Part shown: positions 44,942-56,604 of the stretch, one piece after another
Position numbering within the stretch: position 1 is the first letter of the stretch
How the letters are laid out: each line of letters begins with the position of its first letter
Assembly: GCF_047511655.1 (NCBI RefSeq)
Contig: NC_133401.1
Coordinates: 47,635,570-47,699,569 of the forward strand
Direction: 5' to 3'
Length of the DNA stretch: 64,000 nt
Origin: Castor canadensis
Lineage: Eukaryota; Chordata; Mammalia; Rodentia; Castoridae
Made by a program: the position numbers and the translations under genes
The notes under the pieces: generated by a model
The model's database searches: none
Told to the model about the DNA's origin: nothing
What the model saw: the letters and a program-made list of their open reading frames with translations, nothing else

Positions 44942-45720
44942 TGTGCTCAATGACAGGCTGAGTTTGGCATGGCCCCAGCTGCAAAGGGGGCGAAGGCAAA
45001 ATGCAGCACAGTTGCTTTTCCTAAGATGTTTACATTCAGAGAAAGAAGTAGGAATGCAGGTTTCTCTTGTTACAGTGTCATGTCCCTTCCCAAGAACTGT
45101 TGCTCCACCTCCTTGTTTACCACTGGATATAAAAGACTCACTGAAGGAGGACAAGAGGCTTTTTGATGGGGGATTTTGACTGGCTGACACTGCTGCTGGC
45201 TGTATGTCTCCACCAGAGAAGCTTTCTGCACCAAGAACTTTATACATAGATTTTAGAAAAGCTAAGCTAAAGAAAAGCTAAAGAAAACACAGACAGTGCA
45301 AGTCTAACGACCGAGACTTTAAGAGTTATGCTAATGCCGTTTTTAGATGTGGCTGCTGTTGTTTGTCTGCAAGTCTGAAGGCAAAGGGAGATTATGCTAA
45401 AGAAAAGCTAAGAGAAAGCATGGGACAGAGTGAGTCTAAGGAAAGAGACTTTAAAGAATAGAAAACAAGACTTTAGAAGCAAGGTTTTAAAGAATTGTAA
45501 AGAAGTAAGGCCTTAAAGAATAGAAAAGAGTTATTAAAGAAGTGAAGTAAAAGAAGAGTTATTAGAAAAAAGAAGCAATGAGGCTGTTGTGCATCTGCAT
45601 CTGAGCACCCAGCTTACCTGGCCCCAGCTCTGGGCATGTGCTGTCTTCTGTCTTTTGTTCTTTCTGCATCTCCCATCGCCTCCAGTTAGATTACTAGGAT
45701 GAGCTCATGCGAGATGCACA
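44942..45720 (+). mobile_element. 5' LTR of a betaretrovirus/ERVK-like element
   Basis: A 779-bp LTR proposed from three facts: it begins TGTGC and ends GCACA (perfect 5-bp inverted ends), it has a clear TATA box (ATATAAAAG, about 45,128), and a tRNA-Lys-type primer binding site follows 7 bases after its end. U3 is only about 190 bp. R/U5 is long and purine-rich with an internal 130-bp duplication (45,266/45,396) and repeated AAGAAAAG-like words. No matching 3' LTR is present in the window. The family name is not known to me. Confidence 0.7.
45126..45134 (+). promoter_or_regulatory. LTR TATA box
   Basis: GATATAAAAG lies about 185 bases into the LTR, the right place to end U3. Transcription would start near 45,155-45,160. 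Confidence 0.6.
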
Positions 45721-45727
45721 AGAGAGG

Positions 45728-45745
45728 TGGCGCCCAAACAGGGAC
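45728..45745 (+). promoter_or_regulatory. Retroviral primer binding site, tRNA-Lys3 type
   Basis: TGGCGCCCAAACAGGGAC matches 17 of the 18 bases complementary to the 3' end of tRNA-Lys3 (as used by lentiviruses and many betaretroviruses). The single difference (position 9, G to A at 45,736) removes a CpG, as methylated-C decay on the other strand would. An 18-base match directly after an LTR is very unlikely by chance. Confidence 0.88.
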
Positions 45746-45761
45746 CTGAGAGAAGGAGGGA

Positions 45762-46781
45762 TATATATATATATATATTTTTTAATTCATATGTGCATAC
45801 AATGCTTGGGTCATTTCTCCCCCCTGCCCCTACCCCCTCCCTTACCACCCACTCCACCCCCCTCTCTCTCCCCCCCACCCCTTCGATACCCGGCAGAAAC
45901 TATTTTGCCCTTATTTCTAATTTTGTTGAAGAGAGAGTATAAGCAATAATAGGAAGGAACAAGGGTTTTTGCTGGTTGAGATAAGGATAGCTATACAGGG
46001 AATTGACTCACATTGATTTCCTGTGCATGTGTATTACCTTGTAGGTTAATTCTTTTTGATCTAACCTTTTCTCTAGTTCCTTGTCCCCTTCTCCTATTGG
46101 CCTCAGTTGCTTTTAAGGTATCTGCTTTAGTTTCTCTGCGTTAAGGGCAACAAATGCTAGCTAATTTTTTAGGTGTCTTACCTATCCTCACATCTCCCTT
46201 GTGTGCTCTCGCTTTTATCTTGTGATCAAAGTTCAATCCCCTTGTTGTGTTTGTCCTTGATCTAATGTCCACATATGAGGGAGAACATATGATTTTTGGT
46301 CTTTTGGGCCAGGCTAACCTCACTCAGAATGATGTTCTCCAATTCCATCTATTTACTAGTGAATGATAACATTTCGTTCTTCTTCATGGCTGCATAAAAT
46401 TCCATTGTATATAAATACCACATTTTCTTAATCCATTCGTCAGTGGTGGGGCATCTTGGCTGTTTCCATAACTTGGCTATTGTGAATACTGCCACAATAA
46501 ACATGGGTGTGAAGGTGCCTCTGGAGTAACCTGTGTCACAGTCTTTTGGGTATATCCCCAGGAGTGGTATTGCTGGATCAAATGGTAGATCAATGTTTAG
46601 CTTTTTAAGTAGCCTCCAAATTTTTTTCCAGAGTGGTTGTACTAGTTTACATTCCCACCAACAGTGTAAGAGGGTTCCTTTTTCCCCGCATCCTCACCAA
46701 CACCTGTTGTTGGTGGTGTTGCTAATGATGGCTATTCTAACAGGGGTAAGGTGGAATCTTAGTGTGGTTTTAATTTGCATT
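45762..46781 (-). mobile_element. Young 5'-truncated L1 nested in the ERV leader
   Basis: A 1,020-bp antisense L1 3' end. On the plus strand it begins with an AT tract and 'tttttaattcatatgtgcatacaatg', then a C-rich run (the G-rich 3' UTR tract on the minus strand, 45,811-45,885), and continues through antisense ORF2-end sequence ('tttgggtatatccccaggagtgg', 'cattcccaccaacagtg') to 46,781. It is flanked by a perfect 11-bp target duplication AGAAGGAGGGA (45,751-45,761 and 46,782-46,792). Unlike other L1s here it looks little decayed. Confidence 0.92.
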
Positions 46782-46792
46782 AGAAGGAGGGA

Positions 46793-46983
46793 TCTTAAAA
46801 CTATATGCACAGTTGGGTATTAGCTCTGTGACATTTTGGCCCTCATTAATACCAATACAAGATCCTCCAGGATGGGATCTGGGTCCTGTCTACAGCTGTG
46901 CTAAGCTCCAGCCTGAGCGTGTGGTTGGCACCGAGTGAATGTTGGTTTAATGTGTGGAGGAACAAGACAAGTTGGTTTTTGCT
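46793..46983. other. DNA right of the nested insertions
   Basis: Begins with 14 bases that may be the last retroviral leader sequence, then ATATGCACAGTTG (46,803-46,815), which matches 12 of 13 bases left of the LTR (44,931-44,943). The remainder is single-copy. Confidence 0.4.
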
Positions 46984-47070
46984 GTCGTTCTTATGGTGCT
47001 GGGAGTGGAACATGGGCCTTATGCATGGTAGGTAAGCACTGTACCACTGAGCTACATCCTGAACCTATCT
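46984..47070 (-). mobile_element. ID-like SINE
   Basis: The plus strand 'atggtgctgggagtggaacatgggccttatgcatggtaggtaagcactgtaccactgagctacatcc' is the complement of an ID with box B and box A in place. Confidence 0.82.
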
Positions 47071-47274
47071 GAAAGCTCTTCATGTATCCAGGTTGAAAAG
47101 CAAAACTAAGAGTCAGAAAGAAATAGGTTGCAAAAGAAGGCGAGTCTGTGTGGTTTGACACACTCCAGGCCAGCAGGAGAGATCATTAGCACATGAAAAC
47201 TGACACTCAGCTGATGCCAACCATAAACTCCCTGTAGAACAGTTTTAGGAAGTGCAGGAAAACCTTAAAAACAG

Positions 47275-47602
47275 GCTGGGCTCACACCAAAATCCCAACT
47301 ACTCAGGAGGAAGAGATTGGGAGGATCAAGTCTCAAAACCTTGCCACACAAAAAGTTAGCAAGACCCCCATCTCAACAAACAAGCTGTGGTAGAGACACC
47401 CACTTGTGATTCCAGCTATGAGGGAGGCATAGACAGGAGGATTGTGGTCCAAGGCTAGCCCAGGAAAAATATGAGGCCCTACCCAAAAAAGTAATTAAAG
47501 CAAAAAGGACTGGGAGCATGACTCAAATGGTGGAGTGTCCGCCTAACAAGTGTGAGGCCCTGAGTTCATACCCAATACTAAAAAAAAAAAAAAAAAAAAA
47601 AA
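47275..47602 (+). mobile_element. Composite B1+B1+ID SINE with long A tail
   Basis: Two B1-like units (about 47,275-47,385 and 47,390-47,500) and an ID unit ('actgggagcatgactcaaatggtggagtgtccgcc', 'gagttcatacccaatac') with a 23-base A tail. The mirror of the ID+B1+B1 composites at 29,530 and 43,440. Confidence 0.9.
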
Positions 47603-47619
47603 GGCACAACTTGATAACT

Positions 47620-47878
47620 TGATACAAAATTCCAAATGTAATTCAAGGAAGTTATGGGAGATAGTCAAGGTTGTGTGGAAACAGGTAATTCTAAGGATGT
47701 ATTTATTTACAGAAAAAACAGAAACCACTTTCTTACCCAATAATATGGATGCTGTTATAGATTACATATAAGAATATATGTCTGCACAATAGAAGACAAT
47801 ACAGCCAAACTTAAAAATAATTATATGTAAACATATTTATTAATAAATAAGTTTAAAATATACTCAATTTAAAAAAAC
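47620..47878. other. AT-rich DNA, no gene seen
   Basis: AT-rich and single-copy or too decayed to assign. The minus frame at 47,543-47,740 is read through the SINE A tail. Confidence 0.45.
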
Positions 47879-47879
47879 A

Positions 47880-47967
47880 GTTGGCAGAATGGCTCAAATG
47901 GTAGAGTGCCTGCCTAGCAAGGATGAGGCCCTGAGCTCAAACCCCAATATCACCAAAAAAAAAAAAA
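47880..47967 (+). mobile_element. ID-like SINE (monomer)
   Basis: Box A (TGGCTCAAATGGTAGAGTGC), box B (GAGCTCAAACCCC), 13-base A tail. Confidence 0.9.
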
Positions 47968-48193
47968 TTCCAAGCAATAATCTCAAAAAGAAAAATTACA
48001 CCTGTAGCAATGACTACAATGAGCTTATCCTAAGTCTCTCATTCTTTCTGATTTTTTCTCATATTTCTGTAATAGGTATGAATTCTTGGTGTCATTTCAA
48101 GAAAATACTCAACAACAAAAGCAAAGGAAAGAAAATGGGGTCTCAAATATGTTTCAAGGAATTTTGGAGGCTTGGAAATACCTGAAATGTCTA

Positions 48194-48263
48194 GATCTGG
48201 GGTTGTAGTCCAGTGTAGAGTACCTGCTTAGCATCCACAAGGTCCTGGGTTTGATACCTGTGT
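48194..48263 (+). mobile_element. ID-like SINE
   Basis: 'ggggttgtagtccagtgtagagtacctgcttagcatccacaaggtcctgggtttgatacc' carries boxes A and B; the tail has been lost. Confidence 0.75.
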
Positions 48264-49545
48264 GGTGTGCATGTTGGGGGAGAGTGGAATTTAGATCCCA
48301 CGAGGCTACTTGCAGGGTGAGGTGGAGTCTACAGTATTCAAAGTCCACTGGTAATTGACTCGTTTTTGTTCTACATCATTTGGACATAGTTATGGCTTAA
48401 ACCACACTAACCCCCAGTCAGTTCCCTTTCTCCCTGACTTCAGATGTGGTGATCTGCACAAAGTAAAGTAAGGAAACATCCATCCATGCACCAGGTCACT
48501 TGGCCAAGCCCAAGGCTGGAGCCCTGCCCTTCCTGCCATCTCCCAGAGGAAAAGGTGAGGCAGAAGGCTTCTGGACAATACCCAGTCTTCACCAAATCAG
48601 AAACAAGGCTCCATGAAGAAGGCACAGTGTACAGCCAGTAGTGACTAATGAACAAGCTGATGGGCCAAGTTTTTAACTTTCTTAAACCAAAAAATAGAAA
48701 AGTGCCCAGAAATATAAGTTGGTTTTTTTTTTTTTGCAATTGCTACATTTTTCCAATTGACAATTGCTTCATTCTCTGCAAATGTCCTCCTTGTGTGTCA
48801 TCTCTCCAGCTCTCCTGCTTTACTAAAAGCCCTGAAACATCCCATGCCCCTAGAGTGTATAAATATGTTCAAAGATGGAGGACACACCACAGAATCATTA
48901 GAAATTCTTCATGGCCTTACTTTCTCTGAAAATGCCTCCTTGTTGCTAGATCTGTAACAATGGTCCAGCATGGACACACTCCCAAGTCCTGTCAGTCTGC
49001 TCAGAAGGGACTGAGAATGGTTGAGCAATTGCCGGACAGATCTTGCCCTACATGTCCCCAAGAACAAAGGCCTTTTAGCCAAAACATCACAGTGGATCCA
49101 GCATTCTTCTGTATAGATTTGGAGAACCATCCCTAGTTCCTTCTCAGTACAGAATTGTTGTTCTGGGACAGGACAAAGCCAATGCTGCCAAGGCCACATG
49201 TTGGGTCCCTGGTCACTTTCTCCTATCAAAGGAGGGGGGAAAGGAATGGTAGCATTTGTTATTGTTGTTGTTGGATGATAAGTACTTTTTTCTAATAGGT
49301 GTGAGCTGATAGCACAGGTTTAATAATGCAGTAGTAGGAAATGTCACTTGTTGGATGAATGAGTCTATAAAGATTCCGATTTCCAATTGAGAAAACTCCC
49401 AACACAAGCAGAGAGAAATTTACCATCCCAGGAAATGCTGTTGACTCTATTTTCAGCATAGTCTCAGTGTGGACTCTCCCCCAAAATCCAGGCTTTCATT
49501 AAATTTGATCAAGGAATGACAGCATCTCTCCTTTTACTCCCTCCC
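48264..49545. other. Unique DNA, no gene supported
   Basis: Opposed frames at 48,390-49,229 carry no recognisable domain. No repeat recognised apart from a 14-base T run at 48,722. Confidence 0.45.
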
Positions 49546-49549
49546 AGCT

Positions 49550-50645
49550 TAAGGTATAACTGACAAAAAATGGTATATATTATGGTAGACAGGGTGATAT
49601 TTTGATGTATGTATGCATTCTGAAATTATTAGTTAATTCACATACCAATCATATCACATACTTATCATGTGTTTGTGATTTTTTTTAGATTTTTCCTTTG
49701 ATGCAGTCCCATTTGTTGCTTTTCTTATTCTTGCTTTTGAGGTCATACTAAAAATAAAATCTTGCCAAGGCCAAAGTCAACAAGCCTTTCCCCTGTTTTA
49801 TTCCAATAGTTTTAAAGCTTCAGGCTTCACATTTAAGTCTTTGGTCCACTTTTAATTGATTTTTGTAAATGGTGTGATATAAAGGTCCAACTTCATTCTT
49901 ACAAGCATGGGTAGCCACTTTCTCCAGCACCATTTACTAAAAATGTATCCCTTCCCCCTTGCATGTTCCTCAGCTTCATTGCAGATCAGTTGAGGATGAA
50001 TGCACAGATTTATACCAAGGTTCTCTAGTCTGTTCCATTGATCTGTGGGGTTGTTTTTATGCCAGTCCTGTATTGCTTCAATTACTATACCTTTGTAGTA
50101 GCTTTTCAAATCAGGTAATGTTCTGCCTGTAGGTTTGTTTGTTTGGTTTTTTTTTTTTTTTGCTCCAAATTGCTTCAGCTATTCAGGATTTTTGTATTTC
50201 AGATGAATTTTTTTTCTATTTCTGTAGAAAACATCATTGTAATTTGGATAAGGATTACATTAAATTTGTATATTGCTTTGGGTAGGATAGGCATTTTAAC
50301 AATATTAGCCCATTTATCCATGAACATGGTATATCTTTCTATTTGTGTCTTCTTCAACTTCTTTCATCAGTGTCTTATAACTTTCAGCAAATAGACCATT
50401 TACCTCCTTGGATACATTTATTCCTAAAGTTTTTTCCTTTGATGCTTCTATAAATAGTATTGTTTTCTTGATTTCTTTTTTTTTTTTTTTTTGGATAGTT
50501 CATTCTTAGTGCCGTATAAACACAACTGACTTTTGTATATTGATTTTATGTCCTACAGTTTTAATGAATTTATTAGATCTAACAGTTTTTTAGTGTACCC
50601 TTTAGGGTTTTCTATAGATAAAATCATATTATCTGCCAGGCTGTG
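49550..50645 (-). mobile_element. L1M-type ORF2/3' relic
   Basis: Antisense L1 over 1.1 kb: 'ttggtccacttttaattgatttttgtaaatggtgtgatataaaggtccaacttcattctta', 'ttccattgatctgtgg', 'attgctttgggtaggataggcattttaacaatattag', 'ttcttcaacttctttcatcag', 'attttatgtcctacagttttaatgaattta'. The reading frame is heavily broken. Two long T runs (50,146 and 50,477) may be later A-tail insertions. Confidence 0.88.
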
Positions 50646-51890
50646 TCACATGCCTTCCCTAGCCACTCTAAGAAAAAAAAGAAGATGAGGTTATGTTTCC
50701 AGAAGGAAGAAAGGATGGAGATTAGTCAAAAACATTAACTGTCCTCCCCCATGAGCATGTGGCAGCCTTATGTAGCAAAGACTGCCTAAAGTATAAGCAG
50801 GGATACCTCAAGGGTTCCAAAGACCAAGGGCCCCTAAGCTTACCAATAACTTTTAGAAGCATCCACTTGGGAGTTGAGTCATCACAACTCTTAAATGACA
50901 ATGTAAATTAGGGAAACTGCTAGACTCATGTGAGCAGATGTGTTTCAAAGGGCATTGGAAAATATAGGACTTGCCTTGAGTTGAAGAATGAGAAGGATTT
51001 AGACTGAGTTGGAACAAGAGAGCAACAAGAAAATACAGACCTGCACAGAGAATGGCAAGGAGTCTTGCTCCTGTACAGGAACGCTGGTGGAGAGGAAGAG
51101 CCCCAGCTTTTCCGTGAGCTCATCCTACAGGAGATGAGGTGGCATACTGAATAAGAAAGGCCAGGATTTGAAATTCCAGATGAACTCTCCATTACTGAAG
51201 GTAGCCATACTGTTCTTCTGTCCTCTTGTTCTGCTGACTTGTCTCCAGTGTTTTTAACATTGTCAATATTTCAATTCTGTCTTTGTCTAAAATTCCTTTT
51301 TGGTATTCCATTCTAATTGTACCCAGGAGCAGAGTTTGAGCTGGCTCAGCCACATGCAGGATTGCATTCTCACCAGCACCCCAGGGCACAGCTGTCTGGA
51401 GCAAGTCAGCGGGACCTGTGTGCTTTCCCGCATCACGTGGCTACCATATGTCCCAGGTCTCCAGTCTTCCATTAAAGTGTTGGCACTGCCAAGAGACAGG
51501 TGCAAAGATAAGGAATCCTGTTGCCAAGAGATACAGTAGATCACTTAGACCATTTGTGAGTAATGATGACAATGGATTATCACCCAGGAGAGAACAAAGC
51601 GTGGAGCAGTGGGGAGCAGAGCACAAAAGGAGTGGAGGAGGAAGAGTTAAAGAGAGCCTAAGAAAACAAGGTGAAGTGGGAGGCTGGACCCACAGTGAGA
51701 AAACACAGGCAGAGTCAGAAAGGTCTCAGGTTCCATCTTCCATTACCACCTGCCGGAAAGAACTCAATCTCTTTAAGCTATAGATTCATCAACAAGACAC
51801 GGATAAGAAAGGTTTTGTTTTGTTTTGTTGCAAATGTTAATAAAGAGGAAGTTAAGAGCCTGGCACTTCAGATGCGGCTTGGTTGTTTCC
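50646..51890. other. Unique DNA, no gene supported
   Basis: Several overlapping frames on both strands at 50,926-51,783, none with a recognisable domain. Confidence 0.45.
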
Positions 51891-51891
51891 C

Positions 51892-52065
51892 ACTGTGAGT
51901 TGTTGGACAGATGTACCTTTTAAAGATGAAATGTTCTCATCTATAAGACAGAAATGACAAAAGTACCTCGCTTATATGGTCGTAAGAGAAGATTGAGTAA
52001 TACAGGCACAACAGCTTACCAGTGTCAGGCAATAGGAAGCACTCAAAGTGCTAATGCTAATCTAT
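51892..52065 (+). mobile_element. MIR
   Basis: 'aaatgttctcatctataagacagaaatgac', 'cgtaagagaagattgagtaatacagg' and 'gtgtcaggcaataggaagcactcaaagtg' follow MIR order. Confidence 0.65.
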
Positions 52066-52930
52066 GATATTAGTTATATTAGTCTACTTGCAACTATTTG
52101 TGACAGATAAACCAAACAGAACTGACTAAAACAGTGAGGATATGTTATTTTTCACAGGAAGTCCTGAGGACAAGAGATTCCAGAGTAGGAAATTTGTTGA
52201 CCCAAAGATGTCATCAAGGACCTAATCTATTTTTTGCCTTCACTCTCAACATGTTGGCTATTTCCCAGCTCATGGTACAAGATGGCTGCCACTACTCCAG
52301 CTATTATATCTTTTAACAATCTCACCCAGTGAAAAAAAGAAAGAGATCACCCTTTCTTTTTTAAGACAAAGGAAAACTTTTGTGGAATCTATGCTACACC
52401 AGCAGGTCTTCCTTCATATCTCATTAGCCAGAATGACATAGACACATGGGAAGCCCAAGCCCATCACTGGCCTCTCCAGAAATGAACAAAGTCATGTCTG
52501 TCATGTCTCTGTTAGCAAGGAACAAGGTATGCATGAACCATCTCACTAATGATGGTTAGAACTAGTGTTTCTTAGAGAACAGAAGACTGTGATGAGGCAG
52601 AGAAGGGGGCAAATCAGCCATTTTAGTGGAGTTTTTAGGAGTCATTACATGCTAAAGTGAATCCTTGATTCTGCCACACTCTACCTCTATGTACAGCCAC
52701 AGATAATTCACCCTTTATGTCTTTATTTCCACAGCTGTAGAAGACCAACATCTAAAGGATGCTGGGAAAGAAAATTAAACCATAGAGTAAGTGCTCAGTA
52801 AGTGAAACTCGCTCAGTTCTTCTGGCTGAGCAGTGAGCACAAAGGCCAGGTGTGTTGCTTCAATGTGACCCTTTCTTCCCCAGGATGACAAAGCTTGTTC
52901 AGAATGAGGTGGAGGTACAGGGAGCAAGGT
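52066..52930. other. Unique DNA, no gene seen
   Basis: Single-copy. The 60-codon frame at 52,134-52,316 has no domain. Confidence 0.45.
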
Positions 52931-52934
52931 TGTA

Positions 52935-53085
52935 GAGACAAACAGGATTCAAACTCTGCTCTCACTTGGGAGCCATGGAATCTTGGGAAAGTTACTGAAG
53001 CACCTGTGCCTTAGCTTCCTCATCTACAAAATGGAGCAGTAGCTTGTAAAGTATGAAGACTAAGCAAGTGAATACAAACCCTCTG
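52935..53085 (+). mobile_element. MIR
   Basis: 'caggattcaaactctgctctcacttggg', 'tcttgggaaagttactgaagcacctgtgccttagcttcctcatctacaaaatgg' is one of the best-preserved MIR cores in the window. Confidence 0.78.
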
Positions 53086-53555
53086 GGTAGACTGTGATTC
53101 AAGGTCAGTCTGTACTCAGCCTAAAGATGCAGTTGTTCCCTTCCGTCTCTTGCTCACTCATCACTCCGAGAGCAGCCATGAAGATCTGGCTTCAAGTCTT
53201 CCTCCTTCCCTGGAGCCATATGGCCCCTGAACATCAGGTGTGTTTGTCCCAACCATCTCTTCAGAGTTGAAAGGCTCCAAGTACACCATTTTGAAGACCA
53301 AAACCCAACATGTAACATCACACTATTTGCACTTACTATCTTCTATATTCCCAGTTTTGTCTTCTTCTTTCTTGTTGCCCACACTTTTCCCTGGTTTCAT
53401 GCCTGGAACTTTTTTCTACTCTGTCACTGTTACCATAATCATGAATATCCTTACCTTCCTCCTCTATGCAAATCCTTATGCATCATTACTAACAATCTCT
53501 AACAGGGGTAAACCTATATACATATTTTCTATTTTTTTACTCATTTGTTTATTTA
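53086..53555. other. Unique DNA, no gene supported
   Basis: The 111-codon plus frame at 53,240-53,575 is hydrophobic (two membrane-like stretches) but its 3' end is SINE sequence, and AT/TC-rich DNA easily yields such frames. Confidence 0.45.
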
Positions 53556-53559
53556 TTGG

Positions 53560-53748
53560 TGGAACTGGGATTTGAACTCTGGGCCTTGCACTTGATAGTA
53601 AGTGCTCTACACTCGAGCGCACTTTTTGCTTTAGTTATTTTTCAGATAGGGCATTTTTTTGCCCAGGGTCAGCCTTAGATGTGATCCTCCCATACCTACC
53701 TCTGGCATAGCTGGGATTACAAGCCTATGTATCATACCTAGTCCTCTT
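53560..53748 (-). mobile_element. B1+ID dimeric SINE
   Basis: Plus strand: 'ggtggaactgggatttgaactctgggccttgcacttgatagtaagtgctctac' (ID complement) then a B1 complement ending 'catagctgggattacaagcc'. Confidence 0.88.
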
Positions 53749-56210
53749 TTTTAATAATAATACTAAATTTAAATTTTCTACAGCCCATGGGGACTAGTAC
53801 TGAATCAGCATAAATAAAATGCTAAATAAGTATTTAGTAGTGGTTATCATAAGTGATAAATAAAATACATGAGTTCAAGAGATATTTGCATAACACTGAG
53901 GTACAGACATGCCTCAGACACGGTTAATGGTCTCAGAGAGTCAACATATTCCAGCTTGAGAGTTAAGACTTGTGAATAAGAAACAATACAAATCAATGCT
54001 TCTAAATAAATATTGATATAATAAAGGCCCTCTAGAAAGATTGAGGTATTTCAAAGTTTGACATGGATCTAACTAAAAGAAGCATCATTACAGACATTTA
54101 ATAATGAAGGTGAATTTTCTTTAGCAACTTCAAGTATTTTAAATGTTTGAGATGATGTCATTTTTCTCCAGAATGGATGGAACTTGAACACCCTGAAATT
54201 GTATTTCAATTCCATTTGTTCATCCTTTTGTGGTCCTGCCTGAGGGTGAAGCAGCAGTTACAGGTGTGGTTGTGGCTTCTAACCTGATGCTTAGTCCCCA
54301 GAAAACCTGATAGTGCTGGGGAAACTAATGGAGCTTGAGGCTTGGCTCACACTCACAGGCTTCCTTCCTAACCCCAGCCCTGACCCCATTTTGCCCCATA
54401 GGGGCTTCCTGCACACTGCTGAGGATGCCCAGCACTTCTGTCTGGGCTTCTTTGATTCCCCATTCTTCATCCAAAACAGATGCTGCCCACCACCCTGGGG
54501 ACCCTGAGTGCAAACAGGTGGCTAGATCTTCTCACAGGCTTGGAGCCTTGTGGACAGGGAATCCCAGGATCCTGGGTGCCCAGAGTACACCCTAGAAGGG
54601 AGGATGTGCTTTAGCCACCATTCTGGGTGGATAAAGGCAAAGCCACAGGAGATCAATATGGGGTCCTCTAAAGCCCAGGGGGCCCTCCTTGCCAGAGCCT
54701 AGAAGAGACACTGCTTATAGCTAAGGTCCTTCACATAGCAAGACTCATCAGAGCAACCTAGAACCATGCTGCTGGTGTGAACTCCCACTGCTAACCCCAC
54801 CACACACTGGGCCACCACATGCAAGTGCCACCATCCAATGGCCAAGCCAAAGTCACCTGCCTCCCACAAGATTGTTCCAAGCAGGAAGAAGCTCCATGTG
54901 GGCCCATGCTTTCCTTCCTGGGACTGTGATGCAGAAATAGAAAGGTAACCTACAAAAGAAAATTAGGGCCCTGTGAGCAAGGGTGATTAGCTGGATAGCC
55001 TCAAAGCAACAAACATTATAGCTGTCTTTCTCAACAGCTGTGACTCTCAACAGCTGTTTCCTTTGTACTAGATCTGGAAGCATGACAATTGCCAAACATA
55101 CTCAAAGACAACTCTAGTCAATACCATTTTTTGGGACACATGCCTAAGACCTGAAGGAGTTCGGAGCATCACAGAATCCACACTTAATCTGAGCAGGCTG
55201 ATGTAACAAAACACCACAGAATCATTCTCACAGTGCCAGAGGCTAAACGACCAAGATCCAAGATCTTGATGTCTATCATGTATTCAGAGGGAGAGATCCA
55301 AGTAAGTGTACCCCAAAAATCACTGAACGAAAGCTTCACAGCCACATCAAGGAGGGAAGCAAACCATCCTTTAGAAGCAGAAACCTATGTACTGTTTGTA
55401 ATGATGACCAAGATGTATTGTTAAGTGGAAAACCAAGTTGGTGAACATTGTGACATGCATGGATGGAACCAAATGTGTAAAACTAAGGAGGTGGCCCATG
55501 GACTTCCATACTTGCTCACATTTAAATATCTCAGAAGCCATAGGTGAGTGAATTGATTGGCGGCCTGGGAACTGAGGGATACTCTTCATCACTTTTTCTG
55601 CTGCAGTTTCTCCTGAAAGAACATGTGTGAAAGCAAAGAAGACAACATTGAGGTGCCCTGGCTTATGATAGCGCCCTGTCGATCCACAAAAGAATGAAAC
55701 ACGTGCATGAGCTCTGTAGTCAAATTTAAAAGGGAAAAAACAGAGAAATACATCTCGTATTCAAACACAGGAACATTTGCAGTAGTGTGTGAGGACTGAG
55801 ACCCCAGCCCCAGTCTCTTTTGGAGGATACAGCCTTTTACCCCTTGCTGCTTCTTAGGAGCAAAGTCTTGAGCAGATGGGATAGTTCTAAAAAAGTCGTT
55901 AGGAAATTCATGATTATTGAGGTATGGAATTTGCTTCAAGAATTTGTTTCCTTTGTGATTCCTTCTGCAGTAGAAGCACAAGAATCAACAACACTCCCAA
56001 CCTTCTGAGAAATAACCAAACGCAGGCAAAGGAGGTGCCAAGAAGCCAAGAGGTGAAATGCTGCCATGCACTTTTTGGTGCAAAGAAGAAGAAGTGTCAG
56101 TCAACTTTGTGAAAAGTTCTTAAACATGTGCAGAGACATGGAAGAACACATCTGCCAAGAGAAAGGAAATTTGAAGGCACTGGAAATATCTTCATCTGGA
56201 GTTTTTGGTT
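53749..56210. other. Unique DNA, no gene supported
   Basis: A possible MaLR scrap at 55,200-55,280 ('gtaacaaaacaccacagaatc...agatccaagatcttgatg'). 54,403-54,518 is bounded by AG and GT splice-like dinucleotides but its frame resembles no known protein. The 130-codon minus frame at 55,589-55,981 has no domain. Confidence 0.4.
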
Positions 56211-56211
56211 T

Positions 56212-56402
56212 TTTTGGTTGGTGGAGGGCACTGGGGTTTGAATTCAGGGCCTCATGCTTGCTAGGCAGCACTCTTACTGCTTGAGTCACTCTGCCAGCCC
56301 TTTTTTGAGATATTATTTGCCTGGACTGGCTTCAACCGCCATCCTCCTGATCTCTGCCTCCTGAGTAGGCAGGATCACAGGCGTGAGCCACTGGCGCCTG
56401 GC
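56212..56402 (-). mobile_element. B1+ID dimeric SINE
   Basis: Plus strand: ID complement ('ggggtttgaattcagggcctcatgcttgctaggcagcactcttactgcttgagtcac') then B1 complement ('ctgatctctgcctcctgagtaggcaggatcacaggcgtgagccac'). Confidence 0.92.
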
Positions 56403-56604
56403 ATCATTTGGACATTTTGAAAGAGGATTATTATGAAAGAGAAATGAAAACCTATATTCCTTCTAAATGAGAAAGAAACCAGAAATTCAAATTGTTCTGT
56501 TCACCAAATTCTACTCTATAGTTGTAAAATAAAAAGCCGCAGGCATTTTTTACATCTGCATTTATCATTTCTCTAAGTAAACTTCTTTTGTTTTGTTTTC
56601 TTTT

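Noticed and set aside
51418..51783. 121-codon plus-strand frame
   Set aside because: Three other frames overlap it on both strands, with no domain or codon pattern to prefer any.
53240..53575. Hydrophobic 111-codon frame resembling a membrane protein
   Set aside because: Pyrimidine-rich DNA yields hydrophobic codons, and the 3' end reads into a SINE.
54403..54518. AG...GT bounded segment looking like an internal exon
   Set aside because: The pyrimidine tract is modest, the frame resembles nothing known, and such pairs are common by chance.
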